Assembly (NCBI GenBank): GCA_014237405.1
Contig: JABZFO010000146.1
Span: 28,642 to 92,641, forward strand
From: Desulfosarcina sp.
Lineage (GTDB): Bacteria > Desulfobacterota > Desulfobacteria > Desulfobacterales > Desulfosarcinaceae
DNA length: 64,000 nucleotides
Reading direction: 5' to 3'
A program made the position numbers and the translations under genes. Below the pieces are notes generated by a model, which worked only from the letters and a program-made list of their open reading frames with translations, did no database searches and was not told where the DNA came from. Numbering within the stretch: position 1 is the first letter of the stretch; the number at the start of each line of letters is the position of its first letter. Shown piece after piece: positions 12,751 to 22,276 of this stretch.

Positions 12751-15099
12751 TTATTGTCCGAATCCGCCGATGCCCATCAGATTGATGAAGAAAGAGAATT
12801 TATTGTCGGCGCCTTCCACGGCATAGAAAAAATCAACGGACCAGCATTGGGCGGTATAGAGAAACCCGGCGCCCTTGATAATGTCCCTCTCGTCCAGCAG
12901 GTTGCGCTCGTACTCGCCCCTGGCGGTGAGGTGATCGGTGATTTTGACAGACAGGGTGCCGCGTATGGATTCATATGCGTCTTTTTCGTAACGGTGCTCC
13001 ATCCACAGCCGGTCTCCCCGGTGGTCGACCACTGCCGCGCCCACGTTGTGGGTGGAGAACCGTGCGTCGTAGGTGTTGTAACGGGCATCGGTATCCATGA
13101 TGAAATAACGCCCGAGATTGAAATCCAGCTCACCATAGATGTCCGAAAAGGGTTCGGGCAGATCCTCTCTGGCCGCGGCGATGTCATAGCTTTGCTCCAG
13201 ATAAAAACGACAAAAGCGATTGTAGTCAAAAGGTGCCGGTGCCGGCGGATCTGCAAGCATCCGGTCCGGCAGCCTTTCTTCTTCTGTAAAAAAGGCGCCA
13301 TCGCCGGTTGTTGTGCTGGATCGGGCATTCTTCGCCGTCCTTGCCGTAAAGGTGTTGGTGAGGGAGTAAGTGACCCGGTTTTTCTCATCGATGCGGTCCA
13401 GATCGGTAAAAAATGGCAGGTCCGACTGGTCCTGGTCCGGGATATATTCGTAAATTACCTGGGGTTTGACACTGTGGCGAATACGATCCACGGCCGCCAC
13501 TGGCGACCCCATGACTTTTGAAAATTCCGTGGAAAGGTCCAGCCGAGCGTCATAGATCTGACGATAAGTGGAATGGTCCAGGGTGTCGTCTTCCCAGCGG
13601 TCCATCACCCAGGCGGTCTGGCGCCAACCGGTCGATGGCTCCAGCGACAGGTAGTTTTTCCATTTCAAGGGCAGATAGACTCTTGGGTAAAGGTCCGTTC
13701 GATGCCCGCGCTGTCCGTCTTCCCGGTAAAAGTAGGTATATTCGGAATCCAGGTCCCAGTACACGCCGGTATCAATCGCTTGCTGTTTGGCGCCGTTGAA
13801 TTCGATAACCGGGAGTTTTTGAAGGGTATCGTCGGACGCTTCCCAGCGCCGGTTGGTCACATTGTCGTTCCATAAGAGATCGCCGTTGAGGGTGAACTTG
13901 GACCAAGTCCGGTTGATATTCAGTCGATTGGTGCGTGTGGATTCATCGTAGGTGTCCAGGTCCCGGCCGAATGCCTCCAGAAAATAATCCCGGGTTTCGT
14001 TGAACCCGCTCCGACCGTCTTTGAACTCAGTGAGGTAGTCCTGATCGCTGACAATGTCCAGATCCAGTCGCGCCAGGGCGCCCCAGGGCAGTTCCTGGTC
14101 CAATTTGGACCTCAGCCAGTAGCGGTCCGTGTTGGGTCGATCGTAGGCATCATCGGCATAGCCCCATTTTATGGTATTATCCGGGGTGCCGTCATCGATT
14201 TTACGGTCCTGCAGGCCATCGGCCATGATGGCCCCAAAAGAAGCGTCGGTCAGAGCATAGCGATATTCCAGACCGATCTTGGCGCCCCTTTCCTGCATGT
14301 AGTGGGTATACAAGGTGGCATCGGTGCTATCGCTGATGGCCCAGAATAGCGGCTGGTCCCAGGCAAAGCCCTTGCGGTCCGAATAGCCTGCCTCCGGAAA
14401 GAGCAGGCCCGTCTGGCGCTTGGTTTTTGCCGGAAACAGGATGTATGGTGTATACAGCACCGGCACACCTCGTGCCCTGAGCACGGCGTGTGTGGCGCTG
14501 CCGTATCCCTCGATGGTTACCTTGAGCGTTCGGCCGGTGATGATCCAGTCCGGCCGGTCGCCGTCGCAGCTGGTGATGGACCCCTTTTCCGCCCGATAGG
14601 TGTCCTTGCCGGTTTTTTCGATGCGCTCGCCGTGGATGTAAAAATGATTCTCCTTCAGGAAAACGGTGCCGCCATGCACCACCCCGGTCTCCTGATTCAG
14701 GTTCAGTTCCAGACGCTCCCCCGTTAAAATATCGTCGCCCACGGTCATTACCACGTGGCCGGCGGCTGAGGCAGTCATGGCTTTATGATTGAAGGAAACC
14801 ACATCGGCCACCAGGCGGGCGGCCTGCTTTTCGATGATCACATTTCCCCTGGCGTGATAGGTGGTGGATTTGGCATCGTACGCCACCGTGTCCGCGCTGA
14901 TTTGCCAGGGCACCTTCGGGCTTCCGGTGAGCCGGTCCGTGATGGACTGGGCGTGGGCACAAGGACCCCAAAGCGTCCAGACGAAGATGGCCAGGATCAA
15001 AACCGAATAGCTTGTGGCGGGAGATGATGGTCTGAATATGAACGGACGCATCAATTGAATAAAGGCATCGACTTTATGGGAAAGATGTGCTTTCAGCAT
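12751..15099 (-). CDS. lptD: LPS-assembly protein LptD
   Basis: OstA-like N-terminus (TYHARGNVIIEKQAARLVADVVSFNHK...), large beta-rich C-terminal domain; 782 aa. Confidence 0.9.
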   Translation of the reverse strand: MLKAHLSHKVDAFIQLMRPFIFRPSSPATSYSVLILAIFVWTLWGPCAHAQSITDRLTGSPKVPWQISADTVAYDAKSTTYHARGNVIIEKQAARLVADVVSFNHKAMTASAAGHVVMTVGDDILTGERLELNLNQETGVVHGGTVFLKENHFYIHGERIEKTGKDTYRAEKGSITSCDGDRPDWIITGRTLKVTIEGYGSATHAVLRARGVPVLYTPYILFPAKTKRQTGLLFPEAGYSDRKGFAWDQPLFWAISDSTDATLYTHYMQERGAKIGLEYRYALTDASFGAIMADGLQDRKIDDGTPDNTIKWGYADDAYDRPNTDRYWLRSKLDQELPWGALARLDLDIVSDQDYLTEFKDGRSGFNETRDYFLEAFGRDLDTYDESTRTNRLNINRTWSKFTLNGDLLWNDNVTNRRWEASDDTLQKLPVIEFNGAKQQAIDTGVYWDLDSEYTYFYREDGQRGHRTDLYPRVYLPLKWKNYLSLEPSTGWRQTAWVMDRWEDDTLDHSTYRQIYDARLDLSTEFSKVMGSPVAAVDRIRHSVKPQVIYEYIPDQDQSDLPFFTDLDRIDEKNRVTYSLTNTFTARTAKNARSSTTTGDGAFFTEEERLPDRMLADPPAPAPFDYNRFCRFYLEQSYDIAAAREDLPEPFSDIYGELDFNLGRYFIMDTDARYNTYDARFSTHNVGAAVVDHRGDRLWMEHRYEKDAYESIRGTLSVKITDHLTARGEYERNLLDERDIIKGAGFLYTAQCWSVDFFYAVEGADNKFSFFINLMGIGGFGQ

Positions 15100-15259
15100 G
15101 GATTCCGCAGGGGCGGGTGCAGGATAACCGCTTGCACATAAATGAAAAATTCAATATAAAGCTAACCTGCTTGAAATTGCAACAACAGTTTTACACGGTG
15201 ACGATTGATGGGTGCAAGGGCCCGTTGATCATCCGGGTATAAAAGAGAAACGAGTGTTC

Positions 15260-15937
15260 ATGCGAGTACTGCTGACCAATGACGACGGCATCCACGCGCC
15301 GGGATTGTGGGCCCTGTACCATGCGTTTTCAGTTCGGCACCAGGTAACCGTGGTGGCACCGGATCGTGAACGCAGCGCCGTGGGCCACGGGATCACCCTG
15401 CACCAGCCCATCCGTTTCGAAAAGACCCGGGTCAACGGCGGCATGACCGGTTTTGCCGTTAACGGCACGCCGGCAGACTGTGTGAAACTGGGGTTGGCCG
15501 AGCTTTTGGACACCGCTCCCGAGCTGGTCGTCTCCGGCATCAACCCGGGCGCCAATGTGGGCATCAACGTCAACTATTCCGGAACAGTGGCCGCAGCCAA
15601 AGAGGCCGCCATGGCCGGTATTCCCGCCATGGCGGTGTCCATCATTGCGCCCGGCGCCCGGTATGTTGATGCCGCTGCCCGGTTTACCGAAGCGCTGTCG
15701 CTGCAGGTAATGGGGCGGAGGCTTCCTGTAGGCACCTTCCTTAATGTTAATTTTCCCGACCTGCCGCTGAAAAAGTTACGCGGTGTGCGCTGGAGCCGGC
15801 AGGGAACCGGTGCGTTTGCCCAGCATTTTGAAAAGCGGACGGATCCGCGAGACCGGTCGTACTACTGGCAGGGGTGTGACAGCCAGGGGGCCTATGACCA
15901 GCCACTGGCCCGGTGGGACATTCCCGTAAACCCCTAA
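15260..15937 (+). CDS. surE: 5'/3'-nucleotidase SurE
   Basis: MRVLLTNDDGIHAPGLWAL...VVAPDRERSAVGHGITL...VVSGINPGANVGINVNYSGTV. C-terminus looks short and atypical. Confidence 0.93.
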   Translation: MRVLLTNDDGIHAPGLWALYHAFSVRHQVTVVAPDRERSAVGHGITLHQPIRFEKTRVNGGMTGFAVNGTPADCVKLGLAELLDTAPELVVSGINPGANVGINVNYSGTVAAAKEAAMAGIPAMAVSIIAPGARYVDAAARFTEALSLQVMGRRLPVGTFLNVNFPDLPLKKLRGVRWSRQGTGAFAQHFEKRTDPRDRSYYWQGCDSQGAYDQPLARWDIPVNP

Positions 15938-15959
15938 CGGCCGTTAGATGGTGACATCG

Positions 15960-16931
15960 ATGACCAAACGTTTTGTCTCTGAACTTGTTGCGGGAAGCGC
16001 CATCGACGAGGTATTTTTGCTGGCTGAGCGCACAATGGCCCATAAGAAAGATGGAAACCCCTTCTTGAACGTGACCCTGTCGGATCGCACCGGCCAGGTG
16101 AAAGGAGTGGTGTGGGACCAGGTGGAGCGCATCGTTGCGGCTGCTGCCGAGGGTGATTTCGTGCATGTCCGGGCGCAGGTGGGCGAATATCGGGGCAGCC
16201 TTCAGCTGGTGGTCAAGGATATGGCCCGGGTGCCGGCGGGGCAGGTGGATGCAGGGGACTTCCTGGCGGCTACCACCCGTGACGTGGCCAAGATGTTTGA
16301 CCGGCTCAAGGAGATGACCGGCCGGATGCAGACCCCGTATCTGAAGGCGCTATTCGAGGCCTTCTGGGCTGATGAGACGTTTGTGGCCGCCTATACCCGG
16401 GCACCGGCGGCCAAGCGCATGCACCACGCCTATATCGGCGGGCTTTTGGAACATACCCTCTCCATGGCCATTTTGTCGGAATTGATTGCCGGGCATTACA
16501 GCGGCGTGGACCGGGATTTGCTGCTGGCCGGTGTGATCCTTCACGACGTGGGCAAGATCCGGGAGCTGGAATACACCCGCCGCATCGATTACACCGATGA
16601 AGGCCGGCTGCTCAGCCACATCGTCATCGGCCTGTCCATGCTGGATGAAAAACTGAAGCAGGTACCGGATTTCCCTGAAACCCAGGCCCAGCTCCTCAAG
16701 CACATGATCGTCAGTCACCATGGCGCCCGGGAGTTCGGCTCCCCCGAGCCGCCTAAAACCATCGAGGCTGTTCTGCTCAACTATATCGACGAGATGGACT
16801 CCCGGGTCAACAGCATCCGCGCATATGTGGCCGAGGATCCGTCGGATGGGTCGTGGACGCCTTATCACCGGCTCCTGGAGCGCCATTTTTACAAAGGCTC
16901 CGGAGTGAGCGATCCACCAGAAATGAAATAA
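15960..16931 (+). CDS. OB-fold + HD-domain phosphohydrolase (YhaM-like 3'-5' exoribonuclease)
   Basis: OB-like N-terminus (NPFLNVTLSDRTGQVKGVVWD), HD motif GVILHDVGKIREL, GGLLEHTLSM. Confidence 0.85.
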   Translation: MTKRFVSELVAGSAIDEVFLLAERTMAHKKDGNPFLNVTLSDRTGQVKGVVWDQVERIVAAAAEGDFVHVRAQVGEYRGSLQLVVKDMARVPAGQVDAGDFLAATTRDVAKMFDRLKEMTGRMQTPYLKALFEAFWADETFVAAYTRAPAAKRMHHAYIGGLLEHTLSMAILSELIAGHYSGVDRDLLLAGVILHDVGKIRELEYTRRIDYTDEGRLLSHIVIGLSMLDEKLKQVPDFPETQAQLLKHMIVSHHGAREFGSPEPPKTIEAVLLNYIDEMDSRVNSIRAYVAEDPSDGSWTPYHRLLERHFYKGSGVSDPPEMK

Positions 16932-16938
16932 TTCGATT

Positions 16939-17476
16939 ATGTTCATCACCCTCGAAGGCATTGAAGGATCAGGGAAGACCACCCAGATTCAAGCGATTGC
17001 CCAATGGCTGACGGCGGCCGGCTGTGACTGCCTGATCACCCGGGAACCCGGCGGTACGCCCATTGGCGGTCAGATTCGTTCTGTCCTGCTCCACCCGGAC
17101 AACCGCGATCTGGCGCCCACGGCCGAACTGCTGCTCTACGTGGCGGACCGGGTCCAGCACCTGGAAACGGTCGTCTGTCCGGCTCTGGCAGCCGACAAGG
17201 TGGTGGTCTGCGACCGCTATTTCGATGCCACTCTGGTCTACCAGGGTTATGCACGGGGGCTGGACAGTGATATGATTCGCCAACTCCACCAACTGGCCTG
17301 CAAGGGCTTGACACCCGATTTGACCCTGCTGATGGATCTGGAACCCGAAGCCGGGCTGGCCCGCGCCTGGCGCCGTCCACATCATCGACGCCGACGTCGA
17401 TAAGCAGGCGGTGCGTGTGCAGATTGAAGCCGCGCTCAAGGCGCATGTTAAACGCCGGGCCGATGGTGCAGAATAA
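16939..17476 (+). pseudogene. tmk: Thymidylate kinase with apparent internal deletion/frame jump near 17361-17378
   Basis: MFITLEGIEGSGKTTQIQ (P-loop), ITREPGGTPIG, CDRYFDATLVYQGYARG; after LEPEAGLARAW the C-terminal VHIIDADVDKQAVRVQIEAALKAH lies in another frame. Confidence 0.85.
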
Positions 17477-17529
17477 AATTTATTGGGTGCCTATCTAAAT
17501 TTAACCAAACATAGTTGTAATTTTTAATG

Positions 17530-17623
17530 TTGAATTATGAATTTTGAATTAATGTATTCTTATTTTAAAACGATAGAACGCCTTAATTCAAAATTAAGAA
17601 TTCATAATTCATAATTCATAATT
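17530..17623. repeat. AT-rich inverted repeat with tandem ataattcat units
   Basis: ttgaattatgaattttgaattaa ... ttaattcaaaattaag followed by ttcataattcataattcataatt. Confidence 0.65.
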
Positions 17624-17637
17624 GGATTTCCGTTCTC

Positions 17638-19832
17638 ATGAGCCACAGCATCCTGAATCATATCGGCAATACCCCACTGGTGGAGATCCGGCGGCTGAAT
17701 CCAAACCCACATGTCCGGGTGCTGGCCAAGCTGGAGTACCTCAACCCCGGCGGTTCCATCAAGGACCGGCCGGCGCTGTCCATGATCGAGGAAGGGGAAC
17801 GATCGGGCGAACTGAAACCGGGCAAGACGGTGATCGAAGCCACCAGCGGCAACACCGGTATCGGCCTGGCCATGGTGTGTTCGGTCAAGGGCTACCGGCT
17901 GCTGCTGACCATGAGCGATGCAGCCAGTGTGGAGCGGCAGAAGATCCTCAGGGCACGCGGTGCGGAGATTCTGCTTACGCCCGGTCACCTGGGCACCGAC
18001 GGTGCCATTGAGGAGGTGTACCGCCTGGCCCGGGAGAATCCGGACACCTATTTCATGACCGACCAGTACAACAACCCGGCCAACTGGAAGGCCCACTACA
18101 ACGGAACAGCCGTGGAGCTCTGGAAGCAGACCGGCGGGACGCTGACCCACATGGTGGCCACCATGGGTACCTCGGGCACCCTGATGGGATTGTCCCGGCG
18201 GCTTAAGGAATTCAACCCCGCGATCCGGATCATTGGCGTGGAGCCCTATCTGGGGCACCGGCTCCAGGGGCTGAAAAACATGAAGGAGGCCTACCAGCCG
18301 GAAATATTCGAGAAACGTCTGCTGGACGAGAAAGTCAACATTGAGGACGAGCCAGCTTTCGAGATGACCCGGCGCCTGGCCCGGGAAGAAGGCCTCATGG
18401 TGGGGATGAGCAGCGGTGCCGCCATGGTGGTGGCCGCCGAAATCGCCAAGACCCTGGAGCAGGGGACGCTGGTGGTGATTTTTCCCGACGGCGGTGAACG
18501 CTACCTTTCCACCCCGCTTTTTGCCGTCCAGGAGAAGGTTGTCCTCAAGCTCTTCAACACCATGACCCGCAAAAAAGAGCGTTTTTTGCCCATGAATCCG
18601 GGGAAAGTTTCCATGTACGCCTGTGGCCCTACAGCCCATGCCCGCATGCACGTGGGGGAGGGGCGCCGCTTCGTCTTTTCCGACCTGCTGGCCCGCTATC
18701 TGGCCTACCGGGGATACGCGGTCAAACAGGTGATGAACATCACCGACCTGGACGACAAAACCATCGAAGGGTCGGAACAGGCCGGCATGTCCCTGGAAGA
18801 CTTCACCGGCATGCACATCGATGCATTTCATAAGGACCTTCGCACGGCTACGCCTACGAAAAGCTTCGTTCCATATATTTCGACATTTCGCGATTCAAGG
18901 ACTACGGGCAGCTGTCGGGCATTGATCTCAACAAGATCCGCATCGGCGCTACCGTGGATCTGGACGAGTATGAAAAGGACAACCCCCGCGATTTTACTCT
19001 GCTCAAACGCACCCGGCTGTCGGAACTCAAGCGGGGCATTTACACCAAGACCGACTGGGGCAACATGCGTCCTTCCTGGCACCTGCAGTGTGCGGCCATG
19101 TCCATGCGTTACCTGGGGGATTGCTACGATATCCACTGCGCCGGCCGGGAACTGGTTTTCCCCCACCACGAGAACGAGATCGCCATTGCCGGTGCGTTGA
19201 CCGGTAAAACTATGGCCAAATACTGGGTGCACTGCGACCGTGTGCTGGTGGACGGTAAAAAAGTGGATGAAAAGGGTGATGCCCTGACCATTCAGGCCCT
19301 GTTGGACATGGCGTTCACGGGGCGGGAGATCCGCTACTGGCTGCTCTCGGTGAATTACCGGAAGCCGGTCCTGTTTTCCGTGGAGCGCCTGAACCGAGTG
19401 CGAAAGACCCTGGGACGACTGGACGCCAGCGTCCGCGCCCTGAAGAATGTCCGCCGAGGAAATTCATACGGGGAGTTGGATCAACTGTGCTACGACATCA
19501 AGAATGGCTTTACCACCGCCATGGACGACGACCTGAACATCTCTGCCGCATTTGCATCTTTGTTTACCGTGGTCAAGCGGATCAATACCTTGATTTTGGA
19601 AAAGGGAATCGATCCTGCCGGGGCTGAAAAAGTGCTGGAAACACTGGCCCGCGTCAATACGGTGGTGAACATATTCGATTTTGAAGACGAAACACAAAAC
19701 CCGGCGGTGCAACAATTGATGGCGGAACGGGATCGCGCCCGGCTGACAAAGGACTGGGTCCTTGCGGACCGGCTGCGCGACCAACTGCTGGCCATGGGGG
19801 TGGTCCCCCGGGATGATAGTGTCCGTCCATAA
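17638..19832 (+). CDS. Cysteine synthase - cysteinyl-tRNA-synthetase-like fusion, with apparent internal deletion/frame jump near 18835-18845
   Basis: N-terminus: IGNTPLVEIRRLNPNPHVRVLAKLEYLNPGGSIKDRPAL, EATSGNTGIGLAMV. C-terminus: MYACGPTAHARMHVGEG, MNITDLDDKTIEGS, WHLQCAAMSMRYLGDCYDIHCAGRELVFPHHENE, with the second half in the frame of ORF 18954..19832. Confidence 0.85.
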
Positions 19833-19839
19833 ATGGTAT

Positions 19840-20160
19840 CCCCCCAAGTAAATAACAATAGCCAAAAGCCAAATAACAAATAAATCACAATGACTAAAAT
19901 TCCAAATTCCAAACCCTATAATCTTAAAGAAAGCTGATGCCCTTGTTTTTATCTTTACTTGGCGGGCTTGGCGACTTGAGCGAAGCGGGCGAGAGGAAAA
20001 AAGATGTTTGACGCAAAGACGCAAAGGCGCAAAGGCGCAAAGAAAATTAAAAAGAACTGTTGCCCTTGTTTTGATCTTGTTTGAGATTTGGATATTGTAA
20101 TTTGGATATTGTATTTAAAATTTGGTGCTTGCAATTTGTTGTTTGCGGCGTACGCCTTTC
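19840..20160. repeat. Intergenic low-complexity/palindromic repeat block
   Basis: ccaaaagccaaataacaaataaatc..., tandem gacgcaaaggcgcaaaggcgcaaag, then reverse-type gatttggatattgtaatttggatattg...atttgttgtttg. Confidence 0.55.
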
Positions 20161-20193
20161 CAACAGCACCGGTTTATCCGGATTAGGAAAATA

Positions 20194-21213
20194 ATGGAGA
20201 AAACCATGACCCCCGCATACATGCCGTTTACCTATCTGTCGGAACCCACGGCTCGCCTACTGAACGCCCTTGTGGGACCGGTGGTGCTTTATCAGCCATT
20301 GGAAAAAAAAATTCCTGAAAGCCTGTCTGCCTTGGCGTCACAGGGACTCGTTGAGATCCGGACACCGATGACCCGGGATGACGACCGGCTGCAGGCCGCC
20401 CTTGCGGAGTTCACGGATTGGGCGCGCATGAATCCGGGAAGGTCTACCCCGGGTACCGGTTTTTTCAGTGCCCGACAGGGGGAAATCCCTTTTTTCGACG
20501 AAACCGCCATCAATCGGATCCGTTCCGACATCAAACGGTATCGTCAATCCGATCATCTGGCGGATCATCAGTCGGATGAAACAGAGGTGGGATTCAGTGC
20601 TCGGCTGTTTCTGGCTGTGGCTCAGGAGAACGACATGGCTGCCGACCGCCTGGACCATGACCTCAACCGGTTCAAAGCGCTGGAAAAGGATTTCCTGGAG
20701 GTACTGAAGGATGCCGATGAGGCGGGGTTCAACCGTCAGACCCACGGCGGAACGATCTGGCGGGAAGATCCGGGGACAAAGCTGACCGGGCAACGGATTC
20801 GTGCCTGGGCCGCTCTGGCCGCTGCCGATGCCAAGCTGCCGGAACTGCTGGTCACCACCAGCTCAGCGGTGATCGATACCCTGTTGGAAACCAGTGGCGA
20901 AGCGCTACGTCTCGAAAAGCTGGCCGACATGCGTCTTTGCGTCCCATCTGCCGGCACTACGCCGGTATTGGGCCGGGTGCTGGCTGATCTGGCCGTCCAG
21001 GAAACCCTGCCTTCGGCCGACCTTTCAGCCTTCGCGTCGCTGGCCGCCGAGTTGGCTTCCGAGCCGGCCGTCACAGTTACTCTTTTTGTCGCCGCCAATC
21101 GGACACCCGCAACGGTCATCAGCCGGGTGGCCCCTGCAACCGCATCCCCACCTGAGGAAAATGGGAAACCGAAATCGGTTCGCCACACCCTGATCGTCCT
21201 GGTGGAAGGTTGA
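20194..21213 (+). CDS. Conserved hypothetical protein
   Basis: Long ORF with coding-like composition (MEKTMTPAYMPFTYLSEPTARLLNALVGPVVLYQP...); no domain recognised. Confidence 0.65.
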   Translation: MEKTMTPAYMPFTYLSEPTARLLNALVGPVVLYQPLEKKIPESLSALASQGLVEIRTPMTRDDDRLQAALAEFTDWARMNPGRSTPGTGFFSARQGEIPFFDETAINRIRSDIKRYRQSDHLADHQSDETEVGFSARLFLAVAQENDMAADRLDHDLNRFKALEKDFLEVLKDADEAGFNRQTHGGTIWREDPGTKLTGQRIRAWAALAAADAKLPELLVTTSSAVIDTLLETSGEALRLEKLADMRLCVPSAGTTPVLGRVLADLAVQETLPSADLSAFASLAAELASEPAVTVTLFVAANRTPATVISRVAPATASPPEENGKPKSVRHTLIVLVEG

Positions 21214-21292
21214 TTTCAAATTCGATGAAATACCCAACTGGTGGGGAATTGAGGGCTATTTTGTGGTGTTCTGAAAAAAAAGGTTTCAACGC

Positions 21293-21319
21293 TTGACGGG
21301 GTGTTTTATTTGGTATAAG
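21293..21319 (+). promoter_or_regulatory. Candidate sigma70-like promoter for ferredoxin
   Basis: TTGACG (21293) and TATAAG (21314), spacer about 15 nt (16 if CTTGAC is taken as -35); upstream of a strong RBS (gaaaggagg). Confidence 0.4.
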
Positions 21320-21396
21320 CCCTTTCCCATTAAAAGGAATCAGATGTTGGTAATTGGATTAACACGAATAGAACCTATTGAAAGGAGGCTTTTAAA

Positions 21397-21585
21397 ATGG
21401 CTTTTATCCCGACCGTAGACGAGGCTAAATGCGTTGGCTGCGAAGAGTGCGTCGATGTGTGCCCCACGGAAGTGTTCGAGATGGAGGATGAAAAATCTGT
21501 CCCGGTGAACGCAGAAGAGTGTCTCGGCTGCGAAAGCTGCGTGGAAGTGTGCGAAGAGGGCGCCATCACCGTCGAAGAAACCTAA
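21397..21585 (+). CDS. 2x[4Fe-4S] ferredoxin
   Basis: CVGCEECVDVCPTEVFE and CLGCESCVEVCEEGAI. Confidence 0.95.
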   Translation: MAFIPTVDEAKCVGCEECVDVCPTEVFEMEDEKSVPVNAEECLGCESCVEVCEEGAITVEET

Positions 21586-21609
21586 TCATTGACGGCGTTA
21601 AAGACGTCC

Positions 21610-21650
21610 CAACCCCCGTCGGTTTTGCCTGCCGGGGGTTTTTTATTTTT
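21610..21650 (+). terminator. Rho-independent terminator after ferredoxin
   Basis: aacccccg...cgggggtttttt hairpin plus T-run. Confidence 0.7.
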
Positions 21651-21676
21651 ACATTGAAAACCTGGTCCTCTGGGCT
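21639..21676. repeat. Dispersed intergenic repeat, family 2 copy A
   Basis: ttttttatttttacattgaaaacctggtcctctgggct, near-identical to 28305..28342. Confidence 0.75.
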
Positions 21677-21736
21677 AGAATTTTTATTCCTGCAACGGAT
21701 CAACGACCGATCTGTTCGGGTCGCGAAAGGCTTCCC

Positions 21737-22240
21737 ATGAACCGCTATCAAATTGTCGAGACTGCTTTTGGGTATGGTGCCGTGGCCTTTTCCGTCGAGC
21801 CGTTCAGGCTTCTTGAAATCAAGCTTCCCCAAACCGATATCCATGCGCTTTGTCAGGCATTCGACGATGCATTTTGGCTTATTGACAGCAGCAATCCAAA
21901 AGCATCAAAAATCGCTGACATTCTGGTCTGCTATTTCAATGGAGAACCGATCGATATTCCCTGGCCGGTCATGGACCTCGCCGGTTTTACTCCCTCCCAG
22001 CAGGCCGTTTACCGCACTGTGGCCAAAATCCCCTACGGCGAAACCGCATCCTACGGTCAGGTGGCCCGGATGGCCGGCGTTCCCCGTGCCGCCCGGTTCG
22101 TGGGCACCACCATGGCCAACAACCCTTACCCGGTTTTCATCCCCTGTCACCGGGTGGTTAAAAGCGATGGATTCCCGGGCCGATTCGGCGGTGGAACCGC
22201 CCTTAAAGTGAAAATGCTGGTCCTTGAGTCTGCCTCCTAA
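21737..22240 (+). CDS. ogt: Methylated-DNA--[protein]-cysteine S-methyltransferase
   Basis: IPYGETASYGQVARMAG, NPYPVFIPCHRVVKSDG active-site motif. Confidence 0.93.
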   Translation: MNRYQIVETAFGYGAVAFSVEPFRLLEIKLPQTDIHALCQAFDDAFWLIDSSNPKASKIADILVCYFNGEPIDIPWPVMDLAGFTPSQQAVYRTVAKIPYGETASYGQVARMAGVPRAARFVGTTMANNPYPVFIPCHRVVKSDGFPGRFGGGTALKVKMLVLESAS

Positions 22241-22276
22241 TTGCTGTGCAACGATAGGAATAACAACGGTTTTGGC

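Noticed and set aside
15900-15960. Possible further deletion at the surE C-terminus
   Set aside because: The terminus looks atypical, but this region is variable and I could not identify a displaced continuation, so it is not counted.
17602-18831. 409-aa minus-strand ORF
   Set aside because: Antisense to the cysteine synthase domain; no recognisable motifs.
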